This document shows, piece after piece, positions 35,710 to 44,512 of a DNA stretch of 64,000 nucleotides (its first letter is position 1; every line of letters starts with the position of its first letter). This stretch comes from Bacillota bacterium (lineage in GTDB: Bacteria > Bacillota > Clostridia > Christensenellales > UMGS416), in NCBI GenBank assembly GCA_023421955.1, contig JAEZSE010000050.1, positions 124,001 to 188,000 of the forward strand, written 5' to 3'. The notes below the pieces were generated by a model. The model was not told the origin of the DNA. It did not search any database and worked only from the letters and a program-made list of their open reading frames with translations. The position numbers were made by a program, and so were the translations under genes.

Positions 35710-36285
35710 TTAAGTGTTCTTTCGCAAGTAGTATTTGAACTTGTTTGGTGTACCGTTATATTCTTTTACCACAAACATTTCCTCAAGAGGGAATAGTACT
35801 TCTTGTTCTTTTTCGTAGCGAGTAACTATCCCATATCTATTTAAAATTTTGTTTACATCAATCCCAAAGAGCGATTGTGTGTTGATATGCAATAAAATGG
35901 CTTTCCCAGTAGGATTAACTTTATAAAATACGTTTGTGTCGGTAAAATCAAAAGACTTGCTGTACGCAACCAACTTATGAGAATATTCTGTAATTGGTAA
36001 TGCCCTACAACTATCATCTGAGCATATCTTTCCAATTATACATTCTCGCTGAGGGTCAACATTTGTAGAACAGGTAAAAAATGGTGTATGTAGGCGAAAC
36101 AAATCTCCCTTATAGAAAAAATCTTCTTCGGGAATCCCGGAATTTATTAGGTCAAATAATTTTTGAAGTGTCGGATACTCGGTATATTCATTAATTCTTC
36201 CGTTGTTCCAAGGGGCTTGTTGACGATGCATAATTTCGTTGATAATCTTATTAGCATCTAACGGAATATTCTTTGAAACAACCAC
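35710..36285 (-). CDS. Possible ADP-ribosyltransferase-fold protein
   Basis: 191 residues from GTG at 36285 (GGGGAGG 6 nt upstream). AT-rich unlike its neighbours. I see an order of motifs resembling the R-S-E core of ADP-ribosyltransferases: FYKGDLFRLHTP (Arg), KLVAYSKSFDFTD (Ser) and YEKEQEVLFPLEEMFVVKEY (Glu, then the EvLfp strand). No signal peptide. If correct it would modify a protein or nucleic acid with ADP-ribose from NAD+. The assignment is by eye and tentative; otherwise an unknown cargo gene. Confidence 0.4.
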   Translation of the reverse strand: MVVSKNIPLDANKIINEIMHRQQAPWNNGRINEYTEYPTLQKLFDLINSGIPEEDFFYKGDLFRLHTPFFTCSTNVDPQRECIIGKICSDDSCRALPITEYSHKLVAYSKSFDFTDTNVFYKVNPTGKAILLHINTQSLFGIDVNKILNRYGIVTRYEKEQEVLFPLEEMFVVKEYNGTPNKFKYYLRKNT

Positions 36286-36415
36286 TTTATTCCTCCCCAA
36301 CTTTTAATTATTGATGTCCTCTTCGATTTCAAGCTTCCCATTATTACTATAACAAGTACCTACTCCGACCTCGTGTTATAGGCAAACCCATCAGTACTAA
36401 CGGTGCATCAAGATT

Positions 36416-36453
36416 GTATCACGCCCTGTGGATATTACCATAGGGCGTGATAC
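36416..36453 (-). terminator. Hairpin after the adhesin gene
   Basis: A perfect 12-bp stem, GTATCACGCCCT / AGGGCGTGATAC, lies 6 nt after the adhesin stop. On the minus strand ACAATCTT follows, a weak tail. Confidence 0.6.
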
Positions 36454-36458
36454 AAATT

Positions 36459-39347
36459 CTATCTCCTGACCGTGGAAACTCTGTCGTACATATCACCCAA
36501 GATTGTCAACGTATCTGTTTTGTACTCAAAAAGCTGCCCAACCGGGCTCCAGGCATAAAACGATTGCGACCATGCTGTTAATACACCATCCGGAAACCAT
36601 AACGGTGTGTAATGCAGTCGGCTTCCCGACATCGACCAGGGGTTCACAGCAAGCTGCCACGTGATGGCATGGCTCCCTAGGCTTCCGGTTTTCGTAACCA
36701 GAGCGTCCCGTACATCCTGCCATGCGGATAGCTGTCCGTAGGCAGATTCAGGGGCACGCACCCAAACCATCTGTGCGCCTACGAGCTTCTCTGCTTTATC
36801 GTAGTTAGTGGTCAGCGTGGTCGTGCAGGTCACAGTAAATCCGAAACCTGATTCCATCTGCCAGGGCTTGTCTGGATAGGTAATCCGGCTGTCAGGCGAA
36901 AGAGCAAAGGCCGTCGTCAGCCTCGCCCAATAGTTTTTGGTAACGTAGTTCCCGTTCTCCAACCGCACTTCCTGCCAAGTGTGATAGGTGGATGAGGCTG
37001 CGGACGGGATGCCTGACAGTCCATACGACTTGTACCGCTGTTCCAGTTCTGCGCTGTCCGGGTCTGCAACAATGGATGCGGGGACGGGTTTCACCTGAAT
37101 GTCTTTGACCAGGACGTTGTTGGTTTCATCGGTTTCCCGGAGAACGCCATCGGGGTCGGCAGTGATGCGCACGGTATAGCTGCCTGCTGCCGGAACGGTG
37201 ATCTTGAAAACAGCGAGGTTACTCCCATTTCCGGCGATGGGGATGCTCTCCGTATACGAGGCGCTGTCGATGGTCAGCCGGATCGCCACCGCTGGCACAA
37301 GCTGCGCTGTTCGGTTTCGCACGGTCGCCGAGACTGTGACTTGCATGCCGGCATACCAGTCCGTGACCGTGGAGTCCGTCACCACGATGTCCGGTCGCAG
37401 CGCGTTGACCGCAACGACGGCGGTACGGGTGTTGTTGCCTTCATTGCTTTCTTGGACGGTGTTATTGGGATCAGCATAGGCCGTGGCAGTTATATTTTGC
37501 GCGGTCAGTGCGGTTGGCGCGGTAAATGTGAACTGGACCGTCTGACTTGCCCCCGCGTTCAGAGCAGCGATGTTCTTGGAATACGCCCCAATACCGGGTA
37601 CGGTAAGCCGAACCGTGGTGGCCGCAGCCGTGGTCGGGCCATTGTTCTTCGCCGTCGCGGAGATTGTCACCGTTTCGTCCGCTTCATAGACCGGCTTGTC
37701 ACAGGTCAGAGCAGTCACGACCAAATCGGGAAGAGCCAACACGGTGAATGTCGTGCTCCGGGTGTTGTTGCCCTCATTGATCTCCATTACCACGCCGGTG
37801 GAGTCGGCGGTTGCAGTGACTGTGATGGCTTTGGTTGCCGTCAGCGCAGGCGCGGTATAGGTGAAGGTGATATTGGTGGATGCTCCCGCCGCCAGCGAGG
37901 AGATGTACTTGGTTTGCGTGGATAAGTCAGGCGACGTTAATGAAACGTAGCATCCGCCCGCGGCGTTGTATCCCTGATTCTTGATCGTTGCGTTTATGGA
38001 GATCGTGTCGCCAACAATGTAAGTGGTCTTGTCACTGGACAGAACCGACACGATCAGATCGGGCAGCGCCCGCACGAGGAAGGATGTGCTGTGTGTGTTG
38101 TTTCCTTCGTTACCCTCGGGTATAACGCCGGTGGAGTCCGCGGTCGCCACGACCGATATGTTTCGGTCGTTGGCATACTGGGGCGCGGTATAGTCGAAGA
38201 CTACATTGGTGGAACCGCCCGCCCCCAGCGAGGAGACATATTGTGTCTGAGTCGGCAGGTCAGCGGAGGTCAGAGAAACATAAAACCCGCCTGTCGAACG
38301 AATCCCTTGATTCACGACCGTCGCGTAAACCCTGATGCCGTCCCCGGCATTGTAGGTGGATGCATTGGAGTATAGCGAAGACACGACAAGATCGGCGTAG
38401 ATCTGTGGCGTGGAAAAGGTAGTTGAGCTACTTTGTGCCGTATGGTATTCGGTCGGTTGCGCGACCATGACCTTCTGCAGGCTGTTGTTCTGCGGTGCAT
38501 ATGCGGCCATGCTGAAACGGGTGCGGTTGTCGCTGCCCGTCACCGATATGCCGAAGGAACGGTTTGCGTTTCCCTCGCTGACCGGTATCCGGATCGTCAA
38601 AGCGTCCCCAGATTTGCCCGTAAAGCCTGATACGCTGGAGCCGGAGGGGAGGTCGGAGGTATCCAGCGTATACCCGCCGTTCATGTTGGTAAGCGATACG
38701 CTGGCAGAGCCGACGAAGTAACTGCCGCTGATCGACATGGATGGCCTGGAGATAGAGATATCGTGTGCCATCAGCGTCTGAGAGCGGGCCTTGACCAATA
38801 ACTCAACCATAAATTGCAGCACGTCGGTGTATCCGCTGTTGGCTCGTATCTTGCTGCCAATCGTCCCACTGGCTGCGGCGCTGCGAAGCTGGGAATCACT
38901 GTAGGAGCCGAGGTCCATGAAGTTGTATTGGGCGCTATCGCCGTTTTCAGAGAGCCAGCAGCGCACGGCATTGGCCGTGGCGTACCGCGCTTCGGTGGCC
39001 GAGATTCCGCCGGTCGCATAGGGATACCCGTTCTCCAAGATAATACGCAAGCCCGTCTGCACCCGGCTGGAATAATTGCCGAGGATATCAGAGGTGCTGT
39101 ATGGCGAGTTGGCGGGAGAGTCAGCCGTATGCTGCAGGCAGTAGGCGACCTGTTCCGGAGAACTGCCGACAATGTAGTGCTCCGGAGTCTTGAGTTCCTT
39201 CCAGCCCTGATAGTAGTAATCGAACATGTTGGTGACGTTCCGGGAACTGACGTTAATCGCGGCCAGGGCATTCGATGAGAACAGCGCCAGTGCGGCGATT
39301 AAAACAACACCTATGGCAACCTTTGCGGCGATCCGTTTCTTCTTCAT
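36459..39347 (-). CDS. Secreted adhesin-like protein with thioester-type and CARDB domains
   Basis: 962 residues with a clear signal peptide (basic KKKR, hydrophobic 8-24, ALAA). A thioester-domain-like region follows: VAYCLQHTADSP with Cys at about 70, and ATANAVRCWLSENG at about 124-137, which matches the TQxAIW block of such domains but has Asn where Gln is usual. Four tandem CARDB repeats start near 318, 430, 525 and 640 (pattern PDLVV...Y..G..V.I.ATV.N.G). No LPxTG anchor is visible. Last gene of the Tad locus, so it may be a surface or pilus-tip adhesin. Confidence 0.75.
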   Translation of the reverse strand: MKKKRIAAKVAIGVVLIAALALFSSNALAAINVSSRNVTNMFDYYYQGWKELKTPEHYIVGSSPEQVAYCLQHTADSPANSPYSTSDILGNYSSRVQTGLRIILENGYPYATGGISATEARYATANAVRCWLSENGDSAQYNFMDLGSYSDSQLRSAAASGTIGSKIRANSGYTDVLQFMVELLVKARSQTLMAHDISISRPSMSISGSYFVGSASVSLTNMNGGYTLDTSDLPSGSSVSGFTGKSGDALTIRIPVSEGNANRSFGISVTGSDNRTRFSMAAYAPQNNSLQKVMVAQPTEYHTAQSSSTTFSTPQIYADLVVSSLYSNASTYNAGDGIRVYATVVNQGIRSTGGFYVSLTSADLPTQTQYVSSLGAGGSTNVVFDYTAPQYANDRNISVVATADSTGVIPEGNEGNNTHSTSFLVRALPDLIVSVLSSDKTTYIVGDTISINATIKNQGYNAAGGCYVSLTSPDLSTQTKYISSLAAGASTNITFTYTAPALTATKAITVTATADSTGVVMEINEGNNTRSTTFTVLALPDLVVTALTCDKPVYEADETVTISATAKNNGPTTAAATTVRLTVPGIGAYSKNIAALNAGASQTVQFTFTAPTALTAQNITATAYADPNNTVQESNEGNNTRTAVVAVNALRPDIVVTDSTVTDWYAGMQVTVSATVRNRTAQLVPAVAIRLTIDSASYTESIPIAGNGSNLAVFKITVPAAGSYTVRITADPDGVLRETDETNNVLVKDIQVKPVPASIVADPDSAELEQRYKSYGLSGIPSAASSTYHTWQEVRLENGNYVTKNYWARLTTAFALSPDSRITYPDKPWQMESGFGFTVTCTTTLTTNYDKAEKLVGAQMVWVRAPESAYGQLSAWQDVRDALVTKTGSLGSHAITWQLAVNPWSMSGSRLHYTPLWFPDGVLTAWSQSFYAWSPVGQLFEYKTDTLTILGDMYDRVSTVRR

Positions 39348-39362
39348 GGCCTCCTCCTTACC

Positions 39363-39830
39363 TTAATCGATAGTCAAAATGCTCGTCTGCGCCCGGATGG
39401 GTATGGAGACTTCCTTCAAACTGCCGATCTCCCAGGGCAGAGACATCACGCAGTCCGCGGTGATTCGTAGCCTCCTGCCGTCCGCCGTCGCAACCAGCCC
39501 GTCCAGCCGATACAGGCTTTTCCCGTTTGCTCGCATCACCCAGGAGCTGTTCTCCTTCGCCCAGCCCATGCCGGTTAAGCTTTGCTCCAATGCAGCCAAG
39601 GCGGGCGTTGCAGGTGTGTCAAGCTGCATGTCTCTTACCTTGGGATTGCTCATGCTTTGATCTACGGCCACGATGGCTGTACGCTCCAACTCCGTCTCGC
39701 AGTTTTGGTATTTGGAATAGATGGTGACGGCACCATAAACAACGAACGACAGAGTAAACAGGATGAGGACCAGGAAGGCAGACCAGACAACTGCGTTGCC
39801 TCGTTCGTCCTGCAAAAACAGCTTCATCAT
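39363..39830 (-). CDS. TadE/F-like minor pseudopilin
   Basis: 155 residues. A short basic/acidic leader (QDERGNAVVW) precedes a hydrophobic helix (about 15-35) with the glutamate-like pilin arrangement of TadE/TadF, followed by a soluble domain. It overlaps the DUF4320 gene by 4 nt (ATGA). Probably a minor subunit of the Tad pilus. Confidence 0.65.
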   Translation of the reverse strand: MMKLFLQDERGNAVVWSAFLVLILFTLSFVVYGAVTIYSKYQNCETELERTAIVAVDQSMSNPKVRDMQLDTPATPALAALEQSLTGMGWAKENSSWVMRANGKSLYRLDGLVATADGRRLRITADCVMSLPWEIGSLKEVSIPIRAQTSILTID

Positions 39831-40252
39831 TTGTGATACACCTCCGATATGCCGTGCGCGGAGGCCGTAATGCGGACATGGATTACGAAGGGGTTACCCC
39901 AGGAAGGACGCAGAATGACGATGGGAACCGTCTTGACCAAGGTAACCGTAAAGGGCGTTTTTAGCTGGATCGTCTTATCGCTGGCTTTGAACCACTCGGC
40001 GTCCACCTGGATTTCGTCCGGTTCCACAAAATCGCCGGATTCGGTCACGGAGTCCAACGTTGCCCGGTCGGCCCTACCGCAGAGCTCCACGGTGCGCGCC
40101 GTGTATTTTGCCGTTTGGTTAAGACTCTGTTGCGCTGTGAAAATCGGAAACAACCCAAGAAGGGAGGCCGTAAGAAGGACGATGATGATCAGAGTTATGG
40201 CAACGTCGATGTAGCCATCGCCCGTCCGGTCGCGGATGAATTTCTGTTTCAT
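39827..40252 (-). CDS. DUF4320 pilus-associated membrane protein
   Basis: 141 residues with N-terminal RDRTGDGYIDVAITLIIIVL, the DUF4320 signature: a GYIDVA processing-like site followed by a hydrophobic helix. The rest is soluble. AGGAG precedes the ATG. Sits between the main pilin and the TadE/F-like gene. Confidence 0.8.
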   Translation of the reverse strand: MKQKFIRDRTGDGYIDVAITLIIIVLLTASLLGLFPIFTAQQSLNQTAKYTARTVELCGRADRATLDSVTESGDFVEPDEIQVDAEWFKASDKTIQLKTPFTVTLVKTVPIVILRPSWGNPFVIHVRITASAHGISEVYHK

Positions 40253-40276
40253 ACGTGCTCCTTTCCCAATGGAAAA

Positions 40277-40304
40277 GGGGAGCTATCGTTACTGACAGCT
40301 CCCC
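40277..40304 (-). terminator. Partial terminator after the pilin gene
   Basis: An 8-bp stem GGGGAGCT / AGCTCCCC with a 12-nt loop is followed on the minus strand by TTTTCC. It sits just after the pilin gene and before the minor pilin genes, a place where attenuation raises pilin over the rest. Confidence 0.65.
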
Positions 40305-40324
40305 ATGCCCATTGTGTGTGCCGC

Positions 40325-40528
40325 TCAGGGCAAGACGTTGATGCCGGTGAGTTCGCCGCTGATCTTCTCGATCAACCCGTCAAACAAATCAGGAACGGTG
40401 GCGTTGAGGACGAGCAGTACAGCCGCGCCGATGACGACGACAATGAGGATTTTGAGGGCGACATCCAAAAAGCCCTCGGCCTTTTTCTCGGAAATGAAAC
40501 GACGGGCGGCGCTTTTGAGCTTGAACAT
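40325..40528 (-). CDS. Flp-like major pilin (DUF6133 type)
   Basis: 67 residues from MFKLKSAARRFISEKKAEGF. A basic leader ends at the EGFLDVA site, then one hydrophobic helix (IVVVIGAAVLLVLNA) and a short soluble tail, the Flp pilin layout. The ATG at 40528 has AAGGAG 8 nt upstream; the one two codons earlier is too close to it. Likely processed by the A24 peptidase at 35134-35592. Confidence 0.75.
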   Translation of the reverse strand: MFKLKSAARRFISEKKAEGFLDVALKILIVVVIGAAVLLVLNATVPDLFDGLIEKISGELTGINVLP

Positions 40529-40638
40529 GGTCATTTCTCCTTCTTTTTTAGTGTTGATTTATCTGGATTCCGAGTTTTTGGCAGCAGAACAAAGCAGCCC
40601 TCCTTTCGTGCTGCCGTATCCTGCGGATAAACAGATGG

Positions 40639-41517
40639 CTAGAAACCGACCGTTTGCAGGCTGTTAACGATGAGCATGACCAAAGGAATCATGAACATGA
40701 AGATCATAAGCACCGTCAGCAGGAATGAAGCCGCCTTGATGCGGCCGGGCCGCTTTTCCATGTTACGCCGCAGCGTTTCCCGCTCTTTGGTGCGCATATC
40801 CTGTTCAAGCACCAGCAGGCTCAACCGTTGATCGATGCCCTGGTGAACACCGCATAAGATCGCGCAAAGCGAGGAAAAGGAGGGCAGGCCCAGGCGGGCG
40901 TCCATGCGGCGTAGGGCTTCCTCTTGATTACCCGTCTGCAAATCCACAAGCAGCCTGTCCAGTTCAGGAGCCAGCACTGGCCCCGCTACGTGGCGGTATT
41001 TCTCAAAGAAGGCCGGGAGGTCCCGGTTGTCCTGCAGGGCATATCCCAGCGTTTCCACCAGCCGTGGCAGTTCGCCCTCGATCTCCCGGTTCCGCGCTTC
41101 GATCTTATTTCGGATGGTTTGCGTCTGCCGCATATAAGCAAGCAGCGCGGCTACGGCGGTAATGAGCGACAGCCACGGTGCGCCGATGGGGATGAATACC
41201 AGCCCGAATAAGGCCAGCAGCAGCGATTGAGCCAGCGCCGAGGACACATAGTCCTGCGGCGTCTGCTCCATACCCAGCCGTGAGAAGTCCGCTTCCAGCC
41301 GCTGCCTCCGGTATGCGCTCATGGGGAACAAGCGGGAGAGCAGCCGCGCCAGCGGCAGCAGGATGTCCTGCAGGCGTTTCGTGAGCGGCTTTTTGCCCAT
41401 CCGGTAACGGATAGCCCGTGCTGCCCGGCCGGAAGGCAGGGGCAGCGCCGCCTGCAGAATGCGGTACAGGCCGAAAGAAAACAGAAGCCCGCAGGAAATG
41501 GACAGAACTAACGTCAT
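40639..41517 (-). CDS. tadC: TadC-like pilus assembly protein
   Basis: 292 residues of the type II/IV secretion F (GspF) family: an N-terminal helix, a cytoplasmic helical domain (about 90-240, with LVETLGYALQDNRDLPAF) and C-terminal membrane helices (FLLTVLMIFMFMIPLVML). With TadB it forms the inner-membrane platform of the Tad pilus. Overlaps tadB by 4 nt. Confidence 0.85.
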   Translation of the reverse strand: MTLVLSISCGLLFSFGLYRILQAALPLPSGRAARAIRYRMGKKPLTKRLQDILLPLARLLSRLFPMSAYRRQRLEADFSRLGMEQTPQDYVSSALAQSLLLALFGLVFIPIGAPWLSLITAVAALLAYMRQTQTIRNKIEARNREIEGELPRLVETLGYALQDNRDLPAFFEKYRHVAGPVLAPELDRLLVDLQTGNQEEALRRMDARLGLPSFSSLCAILCGVHQGIDQRLSLLVLEQDMRTKERETLRRNMEKRPGRIKAASFLLTVLMIFMFMIPLVMLIVNSLQTVGF

Positions 41518-42437
41518 GACTTGTCACCGCCTTCCACGGGCCGGTACAACTGCGCCACCCAGATCGATGCGGCCAAAACTGCCGCCAGCACAACCGCCAG
41601 CGTGATCTTGCCTGCCGGCGTCTCGGTCAGCATGACGTACCAATCAGGCATCATGGCTCCCATCAGCGGGATGGCTCCCACGACCAGCAGCACGGTGATG
41701 ATGTAGTCCCCGATATGCTTGCGGATGGCCGTGTCCGCCTCCATCTGCGCCCGGCGCATTTCTCCCAGGCGGCTCACGATGCCGGGTAAGGCGAAGCGAA
41801 GCTGCCGGTCGCGGCGGCATTGCAGCAGCACGTCGCACCAGTCGCGCCAGTAGCGGTTGTCGATACGCTCCCGCATGCGCCGCAGCGCCTTGCCGACATC
41901 GGAATCGACGAGTTGTGTTTCGGCATGGAATTGCCGGAAGATACCTTCCAGCGGTGAGGGCAGCAGATGCAGGCTGCTCTCTACAGCGCCGATGAGGTCG
42001 CCGGAAGCCAGATAGCTGTTGGTCACTGTTCCCATCGCGCTCTCCAGGCGTTCATGCAGGTTGCGGATGTAGTCGCCGGTGCGGATTCGGATGACGATCA
42101 GCGGCGAAGCGCCCAGGCCGGCGACCAGAACCAGCGCCGCCGGCAGATTATCCAGCGCCAACCCGATCAGCAAGCCCACAACCGCCAGAGCAACAGCCGC
42201 CCATTGATAAGAAGCGATCTGCTCACCCATGTTCGCGGCCAGCAGCATCGCCCGAGAGTCGTCCAGCGTTTTTGCCAGCCTGCCCTTAGGCTTGCCAGTG
42301 ATGCGTCGGATGCTCTCTTTGCGCTTCCGGTGACGCTGAACGGGCCGGGTGAACCAGCCGGTCACATCGGCAGGGCGCATGCGGAACATAAGAAACAGCC
42401 CTGCGATGATGAGCAGGGCGCAGAGAGCTTGCAGCAT
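41514..42437 (-). CDS. tadB: TadB-like pilus assembly protein
   Basis: 307 residues, GspF family, with an N-terminal membrane helix, a pair of helices at about 80-115, a cytoplasmic domain (about 120-230) and two C-terminal helices. It abuts cpaF (shared base at 42437) and overlaps tadC. Partner of TadC in the pilus platform. Confidence 0.85.
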   Translation of the reverse strand: MLQALCALLIIAGLFLMFRMRPADVTGWFTRPVQRHRKRKESIRRITGKPKGRLAKTLDDSRAMLLAANMGEQIASYQWAAVALAVVGLLIGLALDNLPAALVLVAGLGASPLIVIRIRTGDYIRNLHERLESAMGTVTNSYLASGDLIGAVESSLHLLPSPLEGIFRQFHAETQLVDSDVGKALRRMRERIDNRYWRDWCDVLLQCRRDRQLRFALPGIVSRLGEMRRAQMEADTAIRKHIGDYIITVLLVVGAIPLMGAMMPDWYVMLTETPAGKITLAVVLAAVLAASIWVAQLYRPVEGGDKS

Positions 42438-43774
42438 CAGGAACTCACCTCCCGGAACCTGTCGATTTCGCCGGGTTCTGCGCCGTTGTCCCTTAGCAAA
42501 GATGCCAGAGTGTCCGAAATACCACAGGCCCGGACAAATTTGCCCGCCTCTCCATGGGACTCGAAGCGGTAGAGCGTGCGGGCCTGCACCGCGCCATTGT
42601 GGATGCCGGTGGCTTCCACGATCTCCATGATGCGGCGCGTGCCGTCTGGGAACTGGCGCTTGAAAACCATGACCGGGAAAGCCTCCACAACGAAGGACAG
42701 CAACACCTCAGTGGAGATGTTCGTGCCCGACATCTGGCACATGGAGAGGATGCGGCCATATGCCTTGCGGGCCGAATTGGCATGCAGGCTTGTGACAACG
42801 ACATGCCCGGTGCGGGCAGCTTCCTGTGCCACCATCGCCTCCGCGCCGCGCATCTCGGCTACTGCGATGATGTCCGGTGAAAAGCGCATGGCCTTGCGGA
42901 GCAGGTTGTTCATGTCCACATTGGCGTTTTCCAGTTCGCTGGGGCGTGTGCAGGTATGGATGACGCGGTTGCGCGCGTGGCCGTCTTCACCCTCGTTGAA
43001 CAGGTCGAGCTCCCGCGTTTCTTCGATGGTGTAGATGCGCTTTTCCCTGTCGGCAGCGCCCAGCAGGAAAGAGATGTCGGTGGTCTTGCCGCTCCCGGTC
43101 TTACCGGCCAGGCCCATTGACACGCCGTGGTTGATGCAGCATACCAGGAAGTCCAGCATTTCCTGCGACGCGGTATGCCAACCTACGAGTTGCTCCTTGG
43201 TCACCCGTGTCATCCGCTGCCGACGCAGGCTGAACGCTGCGCCGCTACGCCGGTCCGCGACCGGCGGGATCATGGCAGAGATGCGGATGCCCTCAGTGAT
43301 GTAGCTGTCCACGATGGGATTGGTGCCGTCCAGCACCATGCCGCCTAGCCGCACCATCTTGCGCAGCGTGTCCTCGGCGTGCTGGGGGGATAAAAAACGC
43401 TCCGGGATTTTCTTCCACCCGGAGCGTGTGACGACCTCGATGTCCCGCCAGCTATTTCCGTTAATTTCCTCCACCTCATCGTCGGAGATGTAGCTGTCGA
43501 GAAAGCCGAACCCGACCATATCGGCACATAGTCGCTCGCAGAGCTGATGTGTGGTCAGGCCGTCCAGTCGGATACCATGCTCGGCGAGATAGGCGCCTAC
43601 AATCCGCTTCACCGTCTCCGATGCGCCCGGTGCGGTCAAGCAGGAAGCCAGCGCCTCGGCATGGTTACCGGTCACATGCCCGCGAACCTGTTCGAGGATG
43701 CCCTCGTATTCGCTGCCCGCCTGAGCAGCGCTTTGCCGCGCTTCCATCGCGGCTTCCCTCAAGGTATTCATCAT
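42437..43774 (-). CDS. cpaF: CpaF/TadA pilus assembly ATPase
   Basis: 445 residues from ATG at 43774, coupled to the TadZ stop as ATGATGA. Features: DDEVEEINGNSWRDIEVV, Walker A GLAGKTGSGKTTD, the Asp/Glu box region YTIEETRELDLF, and AVAEMRGAEAMVAQEAARTGH (Walker B and His box). This is the single motor of Tad pili. The longer frame to 43960 has no ribosome-binding site. Confidence 0.92.
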   Translation of the reverse strand: MMNTLREAAMEARQSAAQAGSEYEGILEQVRGHVTGNHAEALASCLTAPGASETVKRIVGAYLAEHGIRLDGLTTHQLCERLCADMVGFGFLDSYISDDEVEEINGNSWRDIEVVTRSGWKKIPERFLSPQHAEDTLRKMVRLGGMVLDGTNPIVDSYITEGIRISAMIPPVADRRSGAAFSLRRQRMTRVTKEQLVGWHTASQEMLDFLVCCINHGVSMGLAGKTGSGKTTDISFLLGAADREKRIYTIEETRELDLFNEGEDGHARNRVIHTCTRPSELENANVDMNNLLRKAMRFSPDIIAVAEMRGAEAMVAQEAARTGHVVVTSLHANSARKAYGRILSMCQMSGTNISTEVLLSFVVEAFPVMVFKRQFPDGTRRIMEIVEATGIHNGAVQARTLYRFESHGEAGKFVRACGISDTLASLLRDNGAEPGEIDRFREVSS

Positions 43775-44511
43775 TCCTCTGCGCCCCCCTTGATCGCACC
43801 ATAGAGCTTGTATACGGCGCGGGCATACCGGATCGCGGAAGGCGTACTCCCATCGAGCGGCGAAACGCCCGCGTCGCGCGTCTGACGCAGTTCGTGAGCA
43901 TATGGCAGGAGCGCGGAGAACCGTGCGGCAATGGACTTCTCCACCAACGTCACGTCGCAAGGCTGCACTAGCGGCAGGCCGATGGGTAGCGCGGTTTCCT
44001 GCACTTGTAGTAAGTTCAGCAGAGGTTTGACGCCGTTAAACCAACTGACGCCATGGAGGTCGGGCGGCAAGGCGATGAGTGCCCTGTCCGAAAACGCAAG
44101 CCCGGAGGGCAGGAAGGGATCGTATCGCTGCCCGGACAGATCGACGATGACGGTATCGGCCATGTCCGTGCATTCCTCCAGGAAGGCGACGGCTGAGTTG
44201 ATTGCCTCCAACCCGAGCTCGTAGGACAGGTAATCGTCGCTGTCCGTCAGTCCCGCATAAAACAAGGAGGGGTTCTTGGCATGCTGATGCCAATACCTTG
44301 CGATGTCACCGCCGCCGCCCGTCCCCGATACCACTTTGCCGAGAGAGGCAGACGTATCCAGATCGGACTTGCGCAAGCGCCCGGGAATGCTGGCTTGCGT
44401 CAGGTCCGTATCGATGACCAGCGTGATGCCCTGTTTCGAAAACAACTCTCCCAGCGCGTCACAAAGTGTGCTTTTGCCGATACCGTCGCGTCCCCATACT
44501 GTGATCAACAT
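43771..44511 (-). CDS. TadZ/CpaE-like ParA-family ATPase
   Basis: 246 residues from MLITVWGRDGIGKSTLCDAL, a deviant Walker A (GRDGIGKST) at the N-terminus, then DTVIVDLSGQRYDPF (motif A'). GGAGG lies 9 nt upstream. Position between CpaB and CpaF fits TadZ, which places the Tad machine at the membrane. Confidence 0.8.
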   Translation of the reverse strand: MLITVWGRDGIGKSTLCDALGELFSKQGITLVIDTDLTQASIPGRLRKSDLDTSASLGKVVSGTGGGGDIARYWHQHAKNPSLFYAGLTDSDDYLSYELGLEAINSAVAFLEECTDMADTVIVDLSGQRYDPFLPSGLAFSDRALIALPPDLHGVSWFNGVKPLLNLLQVQETALPIGLPLVQPCDVTLVEKSIAARFSALLPYAHELRQTRDAGVSPLDGSTPSAIRYARAVYKLYGAIKGGAEE

Positions 44512-44512
44512 G

